Shown piece by piece: positions 23,277-31,135 of a DNA stretch of 31,135 nucleotides; position 1 is the first letter of the stretch, and each line of letters opens with the position of its first letter. This DNA is from RGIG3159 sp045640565 (GTDB taxonomy: Bacteria > Bacillota > Clostridia > Oscillospirales > Oscillospiraceae). A model generated the notes under the pieces. It saw nothing but the letters and a program-made list of their open reading frames with translations, did no database searches and was not told the origin of the DNA. A program made the position numbers and the translations under genes. The stretch spans positions 1 to 31,135 of the forward strand of contig JAZUFG010000028.1 of NCBI GenBank assembly GCA_045640565.1, in the 5' to 3' direction.

Positions 23277-26200
23277 GAAATACCTCCAAAAATTCGGCTT
23301 CTTTCTGCTGAGGAGACGCCAAGAAAATCGCAGATCTGGCTGATCATTTCCGTGGGGCGGTCCGCAACATAATCCCGAATATTCTGGACATTGCTCTCGT
23401 AATTATAAAGATTTAAATTCCAGCGATCCCAATCTCGTTCCATTTCCGGGGCCAGCAGACCCGTGAGCTCATCGATCCGCCCGTTTACATGGTCCGTTGA
23501 CAGCGAGTTTTTCAAGTGATATGCAAGGCGTTCTAAAAAATAACTTTTGAATTCTTCATTCTGCAGCGCCGCTTTAGGAAGGTAGGCATAAACCTCGCCG
23601 CTGCGGATAGGAAGAGTCGCGGTTTGATAGCGGAAGGACCAATCCAAATCGTAATAGCAGTGCTTCCACTTGCCGTCCAGGTCCTTGGACATCACATAGC
23701 GAACATTATTCAGTAAATCCGAATTGGAACAGTAGGCTTCATAAATGATCCAGTCCGCCATACTTTCAACATCAACATTGTCCGTGAGATAGCGATAGTT
23801 TTCCGGGTCTGACATATCCATCCTGTGGCAGTTGGAAATGATCTCCCAGAGCTCCGGTGCTTCATCTACCAGCTTGGTCATGCGAACCAGCTTGGTGGAA
23901 TCCACGGAAACGTTGTTATGGGAGGCAAAGAACTCTTCTGAAAAGGCCTCCTTCAGATTGTAAATCCCCCAGTACTCTCCATTCACATAAAGGACAGCAT
24001 ATCGGGTATTGACCGTCTGCAGACTATCCGATCCATCCTTGGCCAGGGACGTCATAAGCTCTTCCCGAATCATGGCAAAGGTGCTGTCCTGACCGGAGCG
24101 AAGCACAAGGGACTTAAAATCTTCCACATTGGAATTCTCATAAAGGGGATAATGCAGCCTCTTACTCCCATACTCCCCCCGGAATACCACTTTCAGGGAT
24201 TTCTTTGCCAGAGTTTCCCTGCTGAGAGAACCGAAAATACAGGCGCCGCAGTCAATGGAAAAGCTCTCCCCGTCATTGTCAAAAAAGGTCAGATTTGCCC
24301 GCTCTTCAATGTCCGAATAATAATTCTGATACATATAAGCGAAGCCATCCGGATCCATTGTCAGGCTCAAAACCGGAAATATGTGATTCTCATTGATAAT
24401 ATAGGAGGCAGACAGGGTTTCGCTGGGTACGGAATTCTCCTCGACACAAATGGCGCGAAGCACCGTTGTGGAGTCCAACTCCAAAACTTCCTTATACTTC
24501 CGGCTTTTCTCCGTCGGCCAACTGCCATCCAAAGTGTAATAAATCGTTCCCTCGCCGGAAAGGGATACCTTCAAAGAGGACACACCGTTATAGACCCCGG
24601 GAGCCTCCGAAACCACAGGTTCCGAAGACTTTCCTGCTTTGCCGTCACGGTTCTCTTTTCCCGGTGTAGGTTCCTCAAAGTAGAAGAAGCCGGCCTTCCC
24701 GGGCATCCTTCCATAAGACATCTGGTAACCCAGCCCTGTAATCCGCATAGCATCCAGACAAATGCCATCCGGATCAAAGAGGTAAAGGCTCTCATCCTGG
24801 CTGTTTAGACCCAAAGAACCGTCCGAGAGAACAATACTTGTATACTCCCCCGGCTCCAGGGTCAACTCTGCAATAATATAGCGTCTTGAATCCGCAAAAT
24901 TATCCGAAAGACTGTAACCGGAAAGGTCAACTGTCTCGTTTCCGTTATTATAGAGCTCAACCCAGTCATAATATTTGCCGTCTGCCTGCTGAAGAAAAGT
25001 ATTATTTGCCGTCATGACCTCACTCAGCATTACGCCAATGGGGACAGCCTGGCTTTCCCGGAAAGCTTTCTCGCCCTTGTCCGTGTTCGGATAGCCGGGG
25101 GTAGGCATCTTCGCCTCCTGCAGCTTTCCGTCTTCAAAGACAAAGCTCTGATCCTCCTGTGACTCTGGGATCGCAAACCCGGATGCCAACTCCCCCAAGG
25201 GGTTTATGAAGAGCAAACTCTCCCCATGTCGGGAAAGAGAGAAATTTGTATGGTAAAAACTTCCGTCATATTCTCCGGAGCCGTCACAAAGGAAAAGCAC
25301 AAACTCTCCCGGTTTCAAGGTGAGATCCGGGCATGGATACTTGCCCAACTTTGCGGGATCATCCGAAAGGAAATAGCCTTTCAGACTCTCCGCCTTTTTT
25401 CCGCGGTTTTCAATCTCAATCCAATCCGGAAAAGCATTGGCCGCAAAGAGGGTCGTTGTGTTATCCGTCATAAGCTCTGAAACGACCAATGTAGGACTCT
25501 CACTGTGAGGAAGCTCTGAAAGATTCAGGCTCTCACCAGCCGGATCGGCTGAGGTCATTCCGAAAGCATTGGCGGAACCGGGGGTGACCGCAAATGTTAT
25601 CTCCCTGGATCCATCCTCTTTTCTGGCGAGGGAGGAATCTTTTTTCATTGCAGGAGTCGTAACAGAATCAATCACATCACCGCCGGGACTGAGAAGGGAT
25701 ACCGTCTCGCCGCCCTCCGATGCCAGCTTAAAGCTGAGACCGTTTTCTCCCCCGCACCAAAGAAGCAGATATTCCCCGGGCCCCAAAACGGACCCCTTGG
25801 GTAAAGAATCCTTCATTTTTTCGGGATCGTCGGAAATCCAACAGCCGGAAAGATCCACCTCTCCTTCCGTAGGATTGTGGAGTTCAATAAAATCATAGGG
25901 ATTTCCGTCCGGAGAAGGATATGAGGCATTGGAGGCCATCAGCTCACTGATGACGACCGGGAAGCCGGAAGCTGTTCTGGAGGCAAGATAGGCGCTATGT
26001 CCTTCCTTGCTGTTTGGAAAGCCGGGAGTGGCATAGGATGCAAGAGTCCAGCTATCCCCGTTTTCCCGAACCATGGGAAGATTCTTCTTTGTGGGGATCG
26101 TTACGACGGAATCCACAATCACATTTTTCCGATTCATCAGGTAAATGGTTTCGCCGCCGGACTTGGATATGGAAAAGTCCGCCGTATCTTTCCCGCCGGA

Positions 26201-26539
26201 CTCACACCAAACGAGAATATATTCTCCGGGCTCCAAATATGTTTTATCCGGGAAGGTATATTTGATTTCTTTCTTGTTATCCGTCAAATGGAAGCCGGAG
26301 ATATCCACTGCTCCGTCCGCACCGTTACAGAGCTCCACATAATCATGGAGATTTCCGTTGTGATCCGGATAGGCGGAATTAGAGGAAAGAATTTCCGTAA
26401 AGTAAACAGCAAAGGCATGAGAATCGTCCTTTTCAGCACCGGCAGAGGAAGAAATCCCCCAAAGGCAAAGGCACAGAACTGCAAAGACAAGAACTGCACA
26501 TAGAAGAACCAAAATCTGCTTTTGTGTTGACAATTTCAT
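23273..26539 (-). CDS. Surface protein: four lamin-tail domains plus CotH kinase
   Basis: A 1088-residue exported or membrane-anchored protein. A hydrophobic N-terminal segment (~5-32) is followed by four lamin-tail (LTD) domains (about 43-178, 194-323, 351-484, 502-628), each with a xxSEhM-type strand, a D(F/W)(I/V)E(L/I) core, LSGxxLSDD and LxPGEYhLhhC. A chitobiase/hexosaminidase C-terminal-like domain (645-716, TIYYTLDGSWPT) precedes a CotH kinase domain (~721-1025). CotH motifs include KSLKVVFRGEYG, a conserved Arg in VLRSGQD (~814) and YYDLDWSF (DxD at ~964-966), the metal-binding motif of this atypical kinase family. ATG 26539 was chosen because AGGAG is 9 nt upstream. An ATG at 26548 is too close to the site. 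First gene of the operon. Confidence 0.85.
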   Translation of the reverse strand: MKLSTQKQILVLLCAVLVFAVLCLCLWGISSSAGAEKDDSHAFAVYFTEILSSNSAYPDHNGNLHDYVELCNGADGAVDISGFHLTDNKKEIKYTFPDKTYLEPGEYILVWCESGGKDTADFSISKSGGETIYLMNRKNVIVDSVVTIPTKKNLPMVRENGDSWTLASYATPGFPNSKEGHSAYLASRTASGFPVVISELMASNASYPSPDGNPYDFIELHNPTEGEVDLSGCWISDDPEKMKDSLPKGSVLGPGEYLLLWCGGENGLSFKLASEGGETVSLLSPGGDVIDSVTTPAMKKDSSLARKEDGSREITFAVTPGSANAFGMTSADPAGESLNLSELPHSESPTLVVSELMTDNTTTLFAANAFPDWIEIENRGKKAESLKGYFLSDDPAKLGKYPCPDLTLKPGEFVLFLCDGSGEYDGSFYHTNFSLSRHGESLLFINPLGELASGFAIPESQEDQSFVFEDGKLQEAKMPTPGYPNTDKGEKAFRESQAVPIGVMLSEVMTANNTFLQQADGKYYDWVELYNNGNETVDLSGYSLSDNFADSRRYIIAELTLEPGEYTSIVLSDGSLGLNSQDESLYLFDPDGICLDAMRITGLGYQMSYGRMPGKAGFFYFEEPTPGKENRDGKAGKSSEPVVSEAPGVYNGVSSLKVSLSGEGTIYYTLDGSWPTEKSRKYKEVLELDSTTVLRAICVEENSVPSETLSASYIINENHIFPVLSLTMDPDGFAYMYQNYYSDIEERANLTFFDNDGESFSIDCGACIFGSLSRETLAKKSLKVVFRGEYGSKRLHYPLYENSNVEDFKSLVLRSGQDSTFAMIREELMTSLAKDGSDSLQTVNTRYAVLYVNGEYWGIYNLKEAFSEEFFASHNNVSVDSTKLVRMTKLVDEAPELWEIISNCHRMDMSDPENYRYLTDNVDVESMADWIIYEAYCSNSDLLNNVRYVMSKDLDGKWKHCYYDLDWSFRYQTATLPIRSGEVYAYLPKAALQNEEFKSYFLERLAYHLKNSLSTDHVNGRIDELTGLLAPEMERDWDRWNLNLYNYESNVQNIRDYVADRPTEMISQICDFLGVSSAERSRIFGGIS

Positions 26540-26580
26540 GCTTTTCATCTCCTGTCTGAAAAAGGAAATCTTCCTGAGAA

Positions 26581-26609
26581 AGTATAGCATTTTCCGAATA
26601 ATGCGTCAA
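26581..26609 (-). promoter_or_regulatory. Promoter of the CotH-VTC-DUF4956 operon
   Basis: On the - strand TTGACG (26604-26609) and TATACT (26581-26586) have a 17-nt spacer, ~40 nt before the CotH-gene start. Near-consensus and back to back with the divergent promoter at 26706. Confidence 0.8.
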
Positions 26610-26705
26610 TAGTCCCCCTTCATTTCACAAATTTATCAAGGCAATAAATTGCTTTGCAAATGGCATTTTTCTTCGGCAGCGGCGGAAAAATAGACCTACC
26701 GCAGA

Positions 26706-26734
26706 TTGACAAAAAGGCCGTTTTTTTCTATAAT
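26706..26734 (+). promoter_or_regulatory. Consensus sigma-A promoter of the L,D-transpeptidase operon
   Basis: TTGACA (26706-26711), a 17-nt spacer and TATAAT (26729-26734): a full match to the sigma-A consensus. It lies inside the longer open frame that begins at 26654, which rules out that upstream start and supports ATG 26798. Confidence 0.9.
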
Positions 26735-26797
26735 GTGAAGTTGAAAAAGCTGTGCAGAAACACTTGTGAATTCTTTCATAAGAAAGTGAGAAACGGA

Positions 26798-28210
26798 ATG
26801 AAAAGACGACTGCTCGCATTGCTGATTTGTCTGGCTCTTGCTTTGAGCCTCTTTAGCTTTGCCGTGTTCGCAGAACCGGATGAAGGCGGCGGGAACGCCG
26901 ATGGTGAAGCTTCGGCCGAACAGGGACAGAGCGGTGAAGGTCAGGGCGGACACGGCGAGACTCCCGAAGGCGGAGAAAGTGCCCCCGGCTCTGAGAGCGG
27001 CACGGAAGGCGGCGAGGAAGAACCCGGCTCCGGGAGCGGCACGGAAGGCGGCGAGGAAGAACCCGGCTCCGAAAGCGGGGAAATCAAAATTGAGGATGAA
27101 GACGATCCTGCTTCCAAATGGCCTTCCCACCCCGGTCCTGACGGTGATTATGAAGCCTATGAGATCCCCAGAATAACGGAAGTTGACGCTTCCGTGTTTG
27201 AAGATCTTGAATATCTGGAGAATGCCGAAATATCTTTCTCTGAGGATCGGATCTCTTTCCAAAGAGGCACTTGCCTTGACCTGACAAAATATATATCTGT
27301 CAGTCCGGATTTAAGCCACTGCTTCTGGACCTCCGGCGATACGGGTGTTCTGACCGTTGACGAAGACGGCGTTGCCCGGGGCATGACGATCGGATCCACC
27401 TATGTAACGGCACGGGTAGGAACGAAAGAAGATCATATCTATGTGGAAGTCACCGGTAATTCCATGGTACGGGAAATCAGCGAATTCCCGTACAAAATGT
27501 ATGTAAACCGCAGTTTTAACTGTGTTACCGTTTATCAAATGGATGAAAAGGGTGACTACAGCATTCCCATCCGCAGTTTCCGCTGCTCCACCGGACTTCG
27601 GACCCCCATTGATGATACACAGATTTTGAACCATAATGCCTGGAACGGCCTGGCTGACGATTCTGTGGGCATGTGGACAAGCTGGATCGGCGGTAATTTC
27701 CTCTTCCACTCTGTTTCCTTCTTCCAGCGGACGCATGATTCTCTGAAAGAAGAATGGTACAACATTTTAGGCACCACCTGCTCCGGCGGCTGTGTCCGCC
27801 TTCAGGTTCTGAATGCCAAGTGGATCTACGATAACACGCCGGTATATTCCCCCGTGTTCCTGGAATATAATACAGAAACTCCCGGACCCTTCGGGCTGCC
27901 GGAAGCGATTGACACCACCGGCGCGCTCGGATGGGATCCCACAGACCCCGAACCGGGAAATCCCTGGCTGAACGGAGAACCTGAAATCATCGGAGTCAGT
28001 GACCAATGGACCCCCGTTGGCGGCACAGTCTCCTATTTCAGCGGTGTCAAGGGCGTTGATTCTGTCGGAAACGATATTTCCGACCGCGTCCGAGTCCGGA
28101 CCTCCGTGGACAGCTCCAAATCCGGTGTCTACTGGGTGGAGTACTACCTGACAGATTCCTCCTATGAAACTGCCCACCGCTATATCCGGGTTACCGTCGG
28201 TGAAGGTTAA
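26798..28210 (+). CDS. Secreted L,D-transpeptidase-like (YkuD) protein
   Basis: A 470-residue exported protein: signal peptide (KRRLLALLICLALALSLFSFAVFA), a Gly/Glu-rich low-complexity stretch with a repeated 13-residue unit, an Ig-like (BIG2-type) domain (~145-225), a YkuD domain (~230-370) and a C-terminal Ig/DUF5011-like domain (~388-470). In YkuD, H304 (LFHSV) and C332 (TCSGGCVRL) fit the catalytic His and Cys, and the Arg after Cys is kept. The usual S-H-G-C has Gly in place of His, so activity needs care. Expected role is 3-3 peptidoglycan cross-linking or anchoring in the wall. The ribosome binding site (GTGAGAAACGGA) is weak. The next gene starts 10 nt downstream. Confidence 0.82.
   Translation: MKRRLLALLICLALALSLFSFAVFAEPDEGGGNADGEASAEQGQSGEGQGGHGETPEGGESAPGSESGTEGGEEEPGSGSGTEGGEEEPGSESGEIKIEDEDDPASKWPSHPGPDGDYEAYEIPRITEVDASVFEDLEYLENAEISFSEDRISFQRGTCLDLTKYISVSPDLSHCFWTSGDTGVLTVDEDGVARGMTIGSTYVTARVGTKEDHIYVEVTGNSMVREISEFPYKMYVNRSFNCVTVYQMDEKGDYSIPIRSFRCSTGLRTPIDDTQILNHNAWNGLADDSVGMWTSWIGGNFLFHSVSFFQRTHDSLKEEWYNILGTTCSGGCVRLQVLNAKWIYDNTPVYSPVFLEYNTETPGPFGLPEAIDTTGALGWDPTDPEPGNPWLNGEPEIIGVSDQWTPVGGTVSYFSGVKGVDSVGNDISDRVRVRTSVDSSKSGVYWVEYYLTDSSYETAHRYIRVTVGEG
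26987..27064 (+). repeat. 39-bp tandem repeat coding for a Gly/Glu/Pro-rich linker
   Basis: Two copies of a 39-bp unit (26987-27025 and 27026-27064) encode GSxSGTEGGEEEP, with a partial third copy after 27065. Copies differ by only a few bases, so copy number may vary between strains. Confidence 0.8.
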
Positions 28211-28220
28211 GGAGATCAAA

Positions 28221-29558
28221 ATGAAAAAAACGATTCTTTTTCTTCTGCTATTATCCCTTCTTCTTTCCCTTACAGCCTGCAAAGATGTGGATGAAACCAC
28301 TTTAGCAGAGCAGGTTTTTGTGGACCCCGGTACGGAAGCATTGGAGGAAGCCGAGCCGGAAGATACTGACCCCGGCCTTCTCGTAGCAATTGCAGCAAAG
28401 CCCTCCGAACTCATGGAAACGGCATTCGCGCAAAACCTTGCTCTTCCTTTGATGACCTATAAAGACGGAAGCTATCACAGCCATGTCATTCAGATCGTCG
28501 GGCTGGGGGGTAATTATCAGAAACTCAGCATTTTGGAGGGTATCAGCGGATTCACGGGAGCAGACCTGGCGGCCCTTTTGAAAGGGCAGGAAGGACTGGG
28601 TGAATGTGAGCTGAAGGAGGACGGAACTGTCGTTGTTCTTCCCTCTTCCGAGGACGCCTTCCTTTTGGAAGAACTGCTTTCCAAAACCTATCTTGCGGAT
28701 TATGGTCCCTATTCCATCACGAAAGAAGACGGAAACACCCTGCTTTTGGAAGCAAATCCCGCCTGTCCTCAAAGCGATTGTCCCTGTACCGCCAATCTAC
28801 AGAAAAGGATTACCCTTCTCTGCGCTGTGAGTCCTGAGAATCAGCTGAAAATGCTTCAGGAAGGGAGCATTGACCTTGCCTGGGATTGCACAGGCGGGGC
28901 AGAAAATGCCACCGTGTTCCGCACATTCACCGGGAAGGAAACCTTCCTCCTTGCAAACCCCGCATCCGAGAACAATCCCGCTTATGTGTTCTTTTCCTTA
29001 GATCGAGAAGCCCTTGCCGGAGAGAATGCAATTCCTACGGACCTGCTCTTCGCTCCCGGCTTCCCCGGCGCCGCCCCAGCAGAAGACTGGGCACCGGGAG
29101 TAGCTGAAGAAAAGCCCGATAATCTGACCCTCTGCTATCCAAAAGAGCTGGAAGCCCTTGCAAAAGCCATTCAATCCCAGCTTCGTGCGGAAGCCATTTC
29201 TGTTTCTCTGACAGAATCCCGATCCGCAGACGCTGACCTTTTCCTCGTAGAGGAAAGAGCTCCTTCTGCTAATGTATTTATCTCCAAGCTCTTCCAGGCA
29301 GAAGGTGAAGAGGGCAAAACCTTCTGGGGCCTTGAAAATGCAGACGTTCTCTCCACTGCAGCCCTGATGGGAACGGTTTACGGAAAAAGCGAAGAAAACC
29401 TTCGTCTCTTCCTGGATTGGATGGATAGTGAAAACCCCTGTGTCACCGGCATTTCTGCAGAGTGCGTGGGAAGCAGCCTGCGTCCCGGCCTCTGCGGCGA
29501 ATATAACGGAAACGGCCTCTTGGTGGGCAGCATTACGGAGCCCGCCACCACCCCATAA
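28221..29558 (+). CDS. Lipoprotein resembling a family-5 solute-binding protein
   Basis: A 445-residue lipoprotein: signal with lipobox LTAC (Cys ~19). The mature part resembles oligopeptide/nickel-type binding proteins (SBP family 5): LADYGPYSITKEDGNTLLLEANP matches their GPY.i......i.L..NP segment, and YPKELEALAKAIQSQLRAEAISVSL matches the ...ALA..I..QL...GI.V.. segment. It is shorter than typical members (~500-550) and poorly conserved elsewhere, and no ABC permease or ATPase is adjacent. It may be a repurposed sensor or scaffold at the membrane. ATG 28221 was chosen for AAGGAG 7 nt upstream. The next gene starts 9 nt later. Confidence 0.7.
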   Translation: MKKTILFLLLLSLLLSLTACKDVDETTLAEQVFVDPGTEALEEAEPEDTDPGLLVAIAAKPSELMETAFAQNLALPLMTYKDGSYHSHVIQIVGLGGNYQKLSILEGISGFTGADLAALLKGQEGLGECELKEDGTVVVLPSSEDAFLLEELLSKTYLADYGPYSITKEDGNTLLLEANPACPQSDCPCTANLQKRITLLCAVSPENQLKMLQEGSIDLAWDCTGGAENATVFRTFTGKETFLLANPASENNPAYVFFSLDREALAGENAIPTDLLFAPGFPGAAPAEDWAPGVAEEKPDNLTLCYPKELEALAKAIQSQLRAEAISVSLTESRSADADLFLVEERAPSANVFISKLFQAEGEEGKTFWGLENADVLSTAALMGTVYGKSEENLRLFLDWMDSENPCVTGISAECVGSSLRPGLCGEYNGNGLLVGSITEPATTP

Positions 29559-29567
29559 GGAGGGACC

Positions 29568-30764
29568 ATGGAAACACAGCAAAAACGCGTGAAATTTTTG
29601 ACCACGGTTGCCTATTTGGCAGTCATTCTTGCCATTATCTATTTCGTTTTCAAGTACTTTCTCAATTTGGTCATGCCCTTCTTTATTGCCCTGATCCTCG
29701 CGGCTCTGGGAAGGCCCATCAGTCTCTTCCTCAGTTCCCCCACCAGGCGCAAGAAATGCAAGGACGGAAGCATCCTCTATATCAACCGTAAACATCCTTT
29801 GAACTACAATTTTGCTGCCATTCTGGGAGTCATCATCGTTCTTCTGATCATTCTCGGAATTGTAGCCCTGATCGCGGTCCCCACCGTGGGGAAAATCGTA
29901 GAAGCATTTTCCGCAATTCCTCAGGTTTATTCAGAATCGATTCAGCCTGCTCTGGAGGAATTCCTCCTCCGCTTCGAGGAAAACGGGATTGGCATTGAAG
30001 GTCCTTTGGGAAAGGTTCTCACCGATGCGATTCCCAACATCCTCAGTTCTCTTGGAACTCTAGTGACCAATGTCTCCGGAAAAATCGTTGTTTGGGTCTC
30101 CTCTCTGGCCGGCAAGCTTCCTGCCGCTCTTTTAAACGGACTGATTTGCCTCATTGCAACGGTTTTTATCTCTTTGGATTTTGATATTCTCAAAGAATTT
30201 GTTCACCTGAATCTTGCTCAGCGTTCTCTTTCCATGCTGGGAGAAATCAAGGACTCTCTGGTTGCCATTGTCTGGCAGTTCCTCAAATCTTATTTTTTCA
30301 TTTTCTTGATTACGGCCACGGAAATCTTTATCGGTCTCCTGCTGATCGGAATAAAAAAGCCCCTTTTCTATGCTCTCATGATTGCCATCTTTGATGCCTT
30401 CCCCGTTGTGGGTTCCGGCATGATCCTGCTACCCTGGGCCATCATCACAATGATTGCCTATGACTTCCTGAAGGGTCTCGGACTTTTGATTCTCTACTTG
30501 GTCGTTGTCATCGTCCGCCAAATCATTGAGCCGAAAATTGTCGGCAAGCGGGTCGGCCTCCGCCCCATTATCACCCTTTCCGCCATGTTTGTCGGCACCA
30601 AGCTTTTCGGCGGTCTTGGCCTTTTCGGTTTGCCCATTGCCGCAGCCATCATTACGGATCTTAATTCTGCCGGTGTTCTGAAGCTCTATAAGGGCGTAGG
30701 CGAACAGCAGCGGAAATCTGAAAATGAAAAATCCGAACAAAATCCCCAAATTCAAAATAACTAG
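29568..30764 (+). CDS. AI-2E family transporter
   Basis: A 398-residue inner-membrane protein of the AI-2E (TqsA/YdiK/PerM) family, with about eight membrane spans. The N-terminal pair of hydrophobic helices and a soluble loop (~115-150, EEFLLRFEENGIGIEG) are typical. So are the later LLIGIKKPLFYALMIAIFDAFPVVGSGMILLPWAI and RQIIEPKIVGKRVGLRPIITLSAMFVGTKLFGGLGLFGLPIAA blocks, which are the best-conserved part of the family. Despite the name, substrates vary and some members are cation antiporters. The tail is polar (QQRKSENEKSEQN). GGAGG precedes the ATG by about 5 nt. Third gene of the operon. Confidence 0.9.
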   Translation: METQQKRVKFLTTVAYLAVILAIIYFVFKYFLNLVMPFFIALILAALGRPISLFLSSPTRRKKCKDGSILYINRKHPLNYNFAAILGVIIVLLIILGIVALIAVPTVGKIVEAFSAIPQVYSESIQPALEEFLLRFEENGIGIEGPLGKVLTDAIPNILSSLGTLVTNVSGKIVVWVSSLAGKLPAALLNGLICLIATVFISLDFDILKEFVHLNLAQRSLSMLGEIKDSLVAIVWQFLKSYFFIFLITATEIFIGLLLIGIKKPLFYALMIAIFDAFPVVGSGMILLPWAIITMIAYDFLKGLGLLILYLVVVIVRQIIEPKIVGKRVGLRPIITLSAMFVGTKLFGGLGLFGLPIAAAIITDLNSAGVLKLYKGVGEQQRKSENEKSEQNPQIQNN

Positions 30765-30775
30765 AGGTGTTTTTC

Positions 30776-31078
30776 ATGCTTGAATCCATCGGTCTTGCCA
30801 GCGTTTTGGAAGCTGCCATGATTCTGTTCTTCGGCATTTCCTGGCCTTTGAATGTTATGCGTTCCTATCGGTCCCGGACAGCCAAGGGCAAGAGTATTCT
30901 TTTCAACTATTTCATTCTTGTCGGTTACATTTGCGGGCTCACCAGCAAGTTCATGAAGGGAGATTACGGCCTGGCATTCTGGTTCTATTGGCCCAATCTC
31001 ATCATGGTCACCATTGATTCCATCTTGTATTACCGAAATAAAAAATTAGACCGGGAACGGGACGCCGCAAAGCTTTGA
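30776..31078 (+). CDS. Small PQ-loop/SemiSWEET-like membrane protein
   Basis: A 100-residue protein with three membrane segments (about 8-25, 41-58, 65-85). The first is followed by SWPLNVMRSYRSRTAKGKS, which resembles the PQ-loop pattern (P..h...R.KS..G.S), though the canonical Gln is Asn here. Three-helix size matches bacterial SemiSWEET half-transporters that dimerise. Substrate unknown. The ATG at 30776 is preceded by GAGGTG at 6 nt; an in-frame GTG at 30767 lies inside that site and is rejected. Fourth gene of the operon. Confidence 0.6.
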   Translation: MLESIGLASVLEAAMILFFGISWPLNVMRSYRSRTAKGKSILFNYFILVGYICGLTSKFMKGDYGLAFWFYWPNLIMVTIDSILYYRNKKLDRERDAAKL

Positions 31079-31103
31079 TATGCCTAATGATAAAAAAACG
31101 GAT

Positions 31104-31135
31104 GGCCGGGGAAAAAAACTCCCGGAGGCCGCCTT
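31104..31135 (+). terminator. Probable terminator, cut by the window end
   Basis: CCGGG (31106-31110) pairs with CCCGG (31121-31125), with a bulged GG/CC extension at 31104-31105 and 31129-31130. The sequence ends in GCCTT at the window edge, so a T run cannot be confirmed. Confidence 0.4.

Noticed and set aside
26654..26797. N-terminal extension of the YkuD protein
   Set aside because: A perfect consensus promoter lies inside it, and the signal peptide starts at ATG 26798.
26696..27262. - strand frame with Ala/Gly/Phe-rich repeats
   Set aside because: It is the antisense reading of the 39-bp tandem repeat in the YkuD gene.

Overview
The window looks like the chromosome of a low-to-mid GC Firmicute, probably an anaerobic Clostridia member. 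This rests on strong AGGAGG-type ribosome binding sites, frequent TTG/GTG starts, near-consensus sigma-A promoters, short intrinsic terminators with U tracts, and gene families common in that class (DegV, CotH/VTC/DUF4956, YkuD with Ig-like domains, SH3b-lysozyme). No rRNA, tRNA, CRISPR array, transposase or integrase was recognised.

Region A (1-7199, + strand) is visibly more AT-rich than the rest and is one tightly packed operon that begins before the window. It holds the tail of an unknown protein, a radical SAM protein, an Hsp90-like GHKL ATPase, a large RelA/SpoT-synthetase protein, a DGQHR (DndB-like) protein and a small HEPN-like protein. Gaps are 1 nt or are overlaps for the middle genes. 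I recognise the domains but not the combination as a named system. It is the best candidate for an undescribed defence or nucleic-acid-modification system. Its right edge (7200-7430) carries several inverted repeats, after which composition and gene content become ordinary.

Region B (7431-12901) holds an ornithine-cyclodeaminase-family gene coupled to an MmgE/PrpD gene. Next comes a LytTR response regulator, divergent from a dicarboxylate/amino-acid symporter with an unusual N-terminal domain that resembles a degenerate anti-sigma ATPase. Region C (12907-18750) holds a secreted lysozyme/SH3b protein, degV-pdp (lipid-binding protein and pyrimidine-nucleoside phosphorylase), and divergently an M29 aminopeptidase followed by a CYTH protein.

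Region D (18761-26609, - strand) is a six-gene envelope operon: LTD-CotH kinase, VTC-domain protein, DUF4956 membrane protein, phosphodiester glycosidase-like protein, small membrane protein and ceramidase-like hydrolase. Its promoter and a consensus promoter for region E lie back to back. Region E (26706-31135, + strand) holds an L,D-transpeptidase-like wall enzyme, a lipoprotein resembling a peptide-binding protein, an AI-2E-family permease and a PQ-loop-like small membrane protein. Regions D and E together form a cell-surface block.

Start codons were re-chosen from ribosome binding sites in many genes, and the reasons are given per entry. Family assignments are from recognised motifs only; no database search was run.
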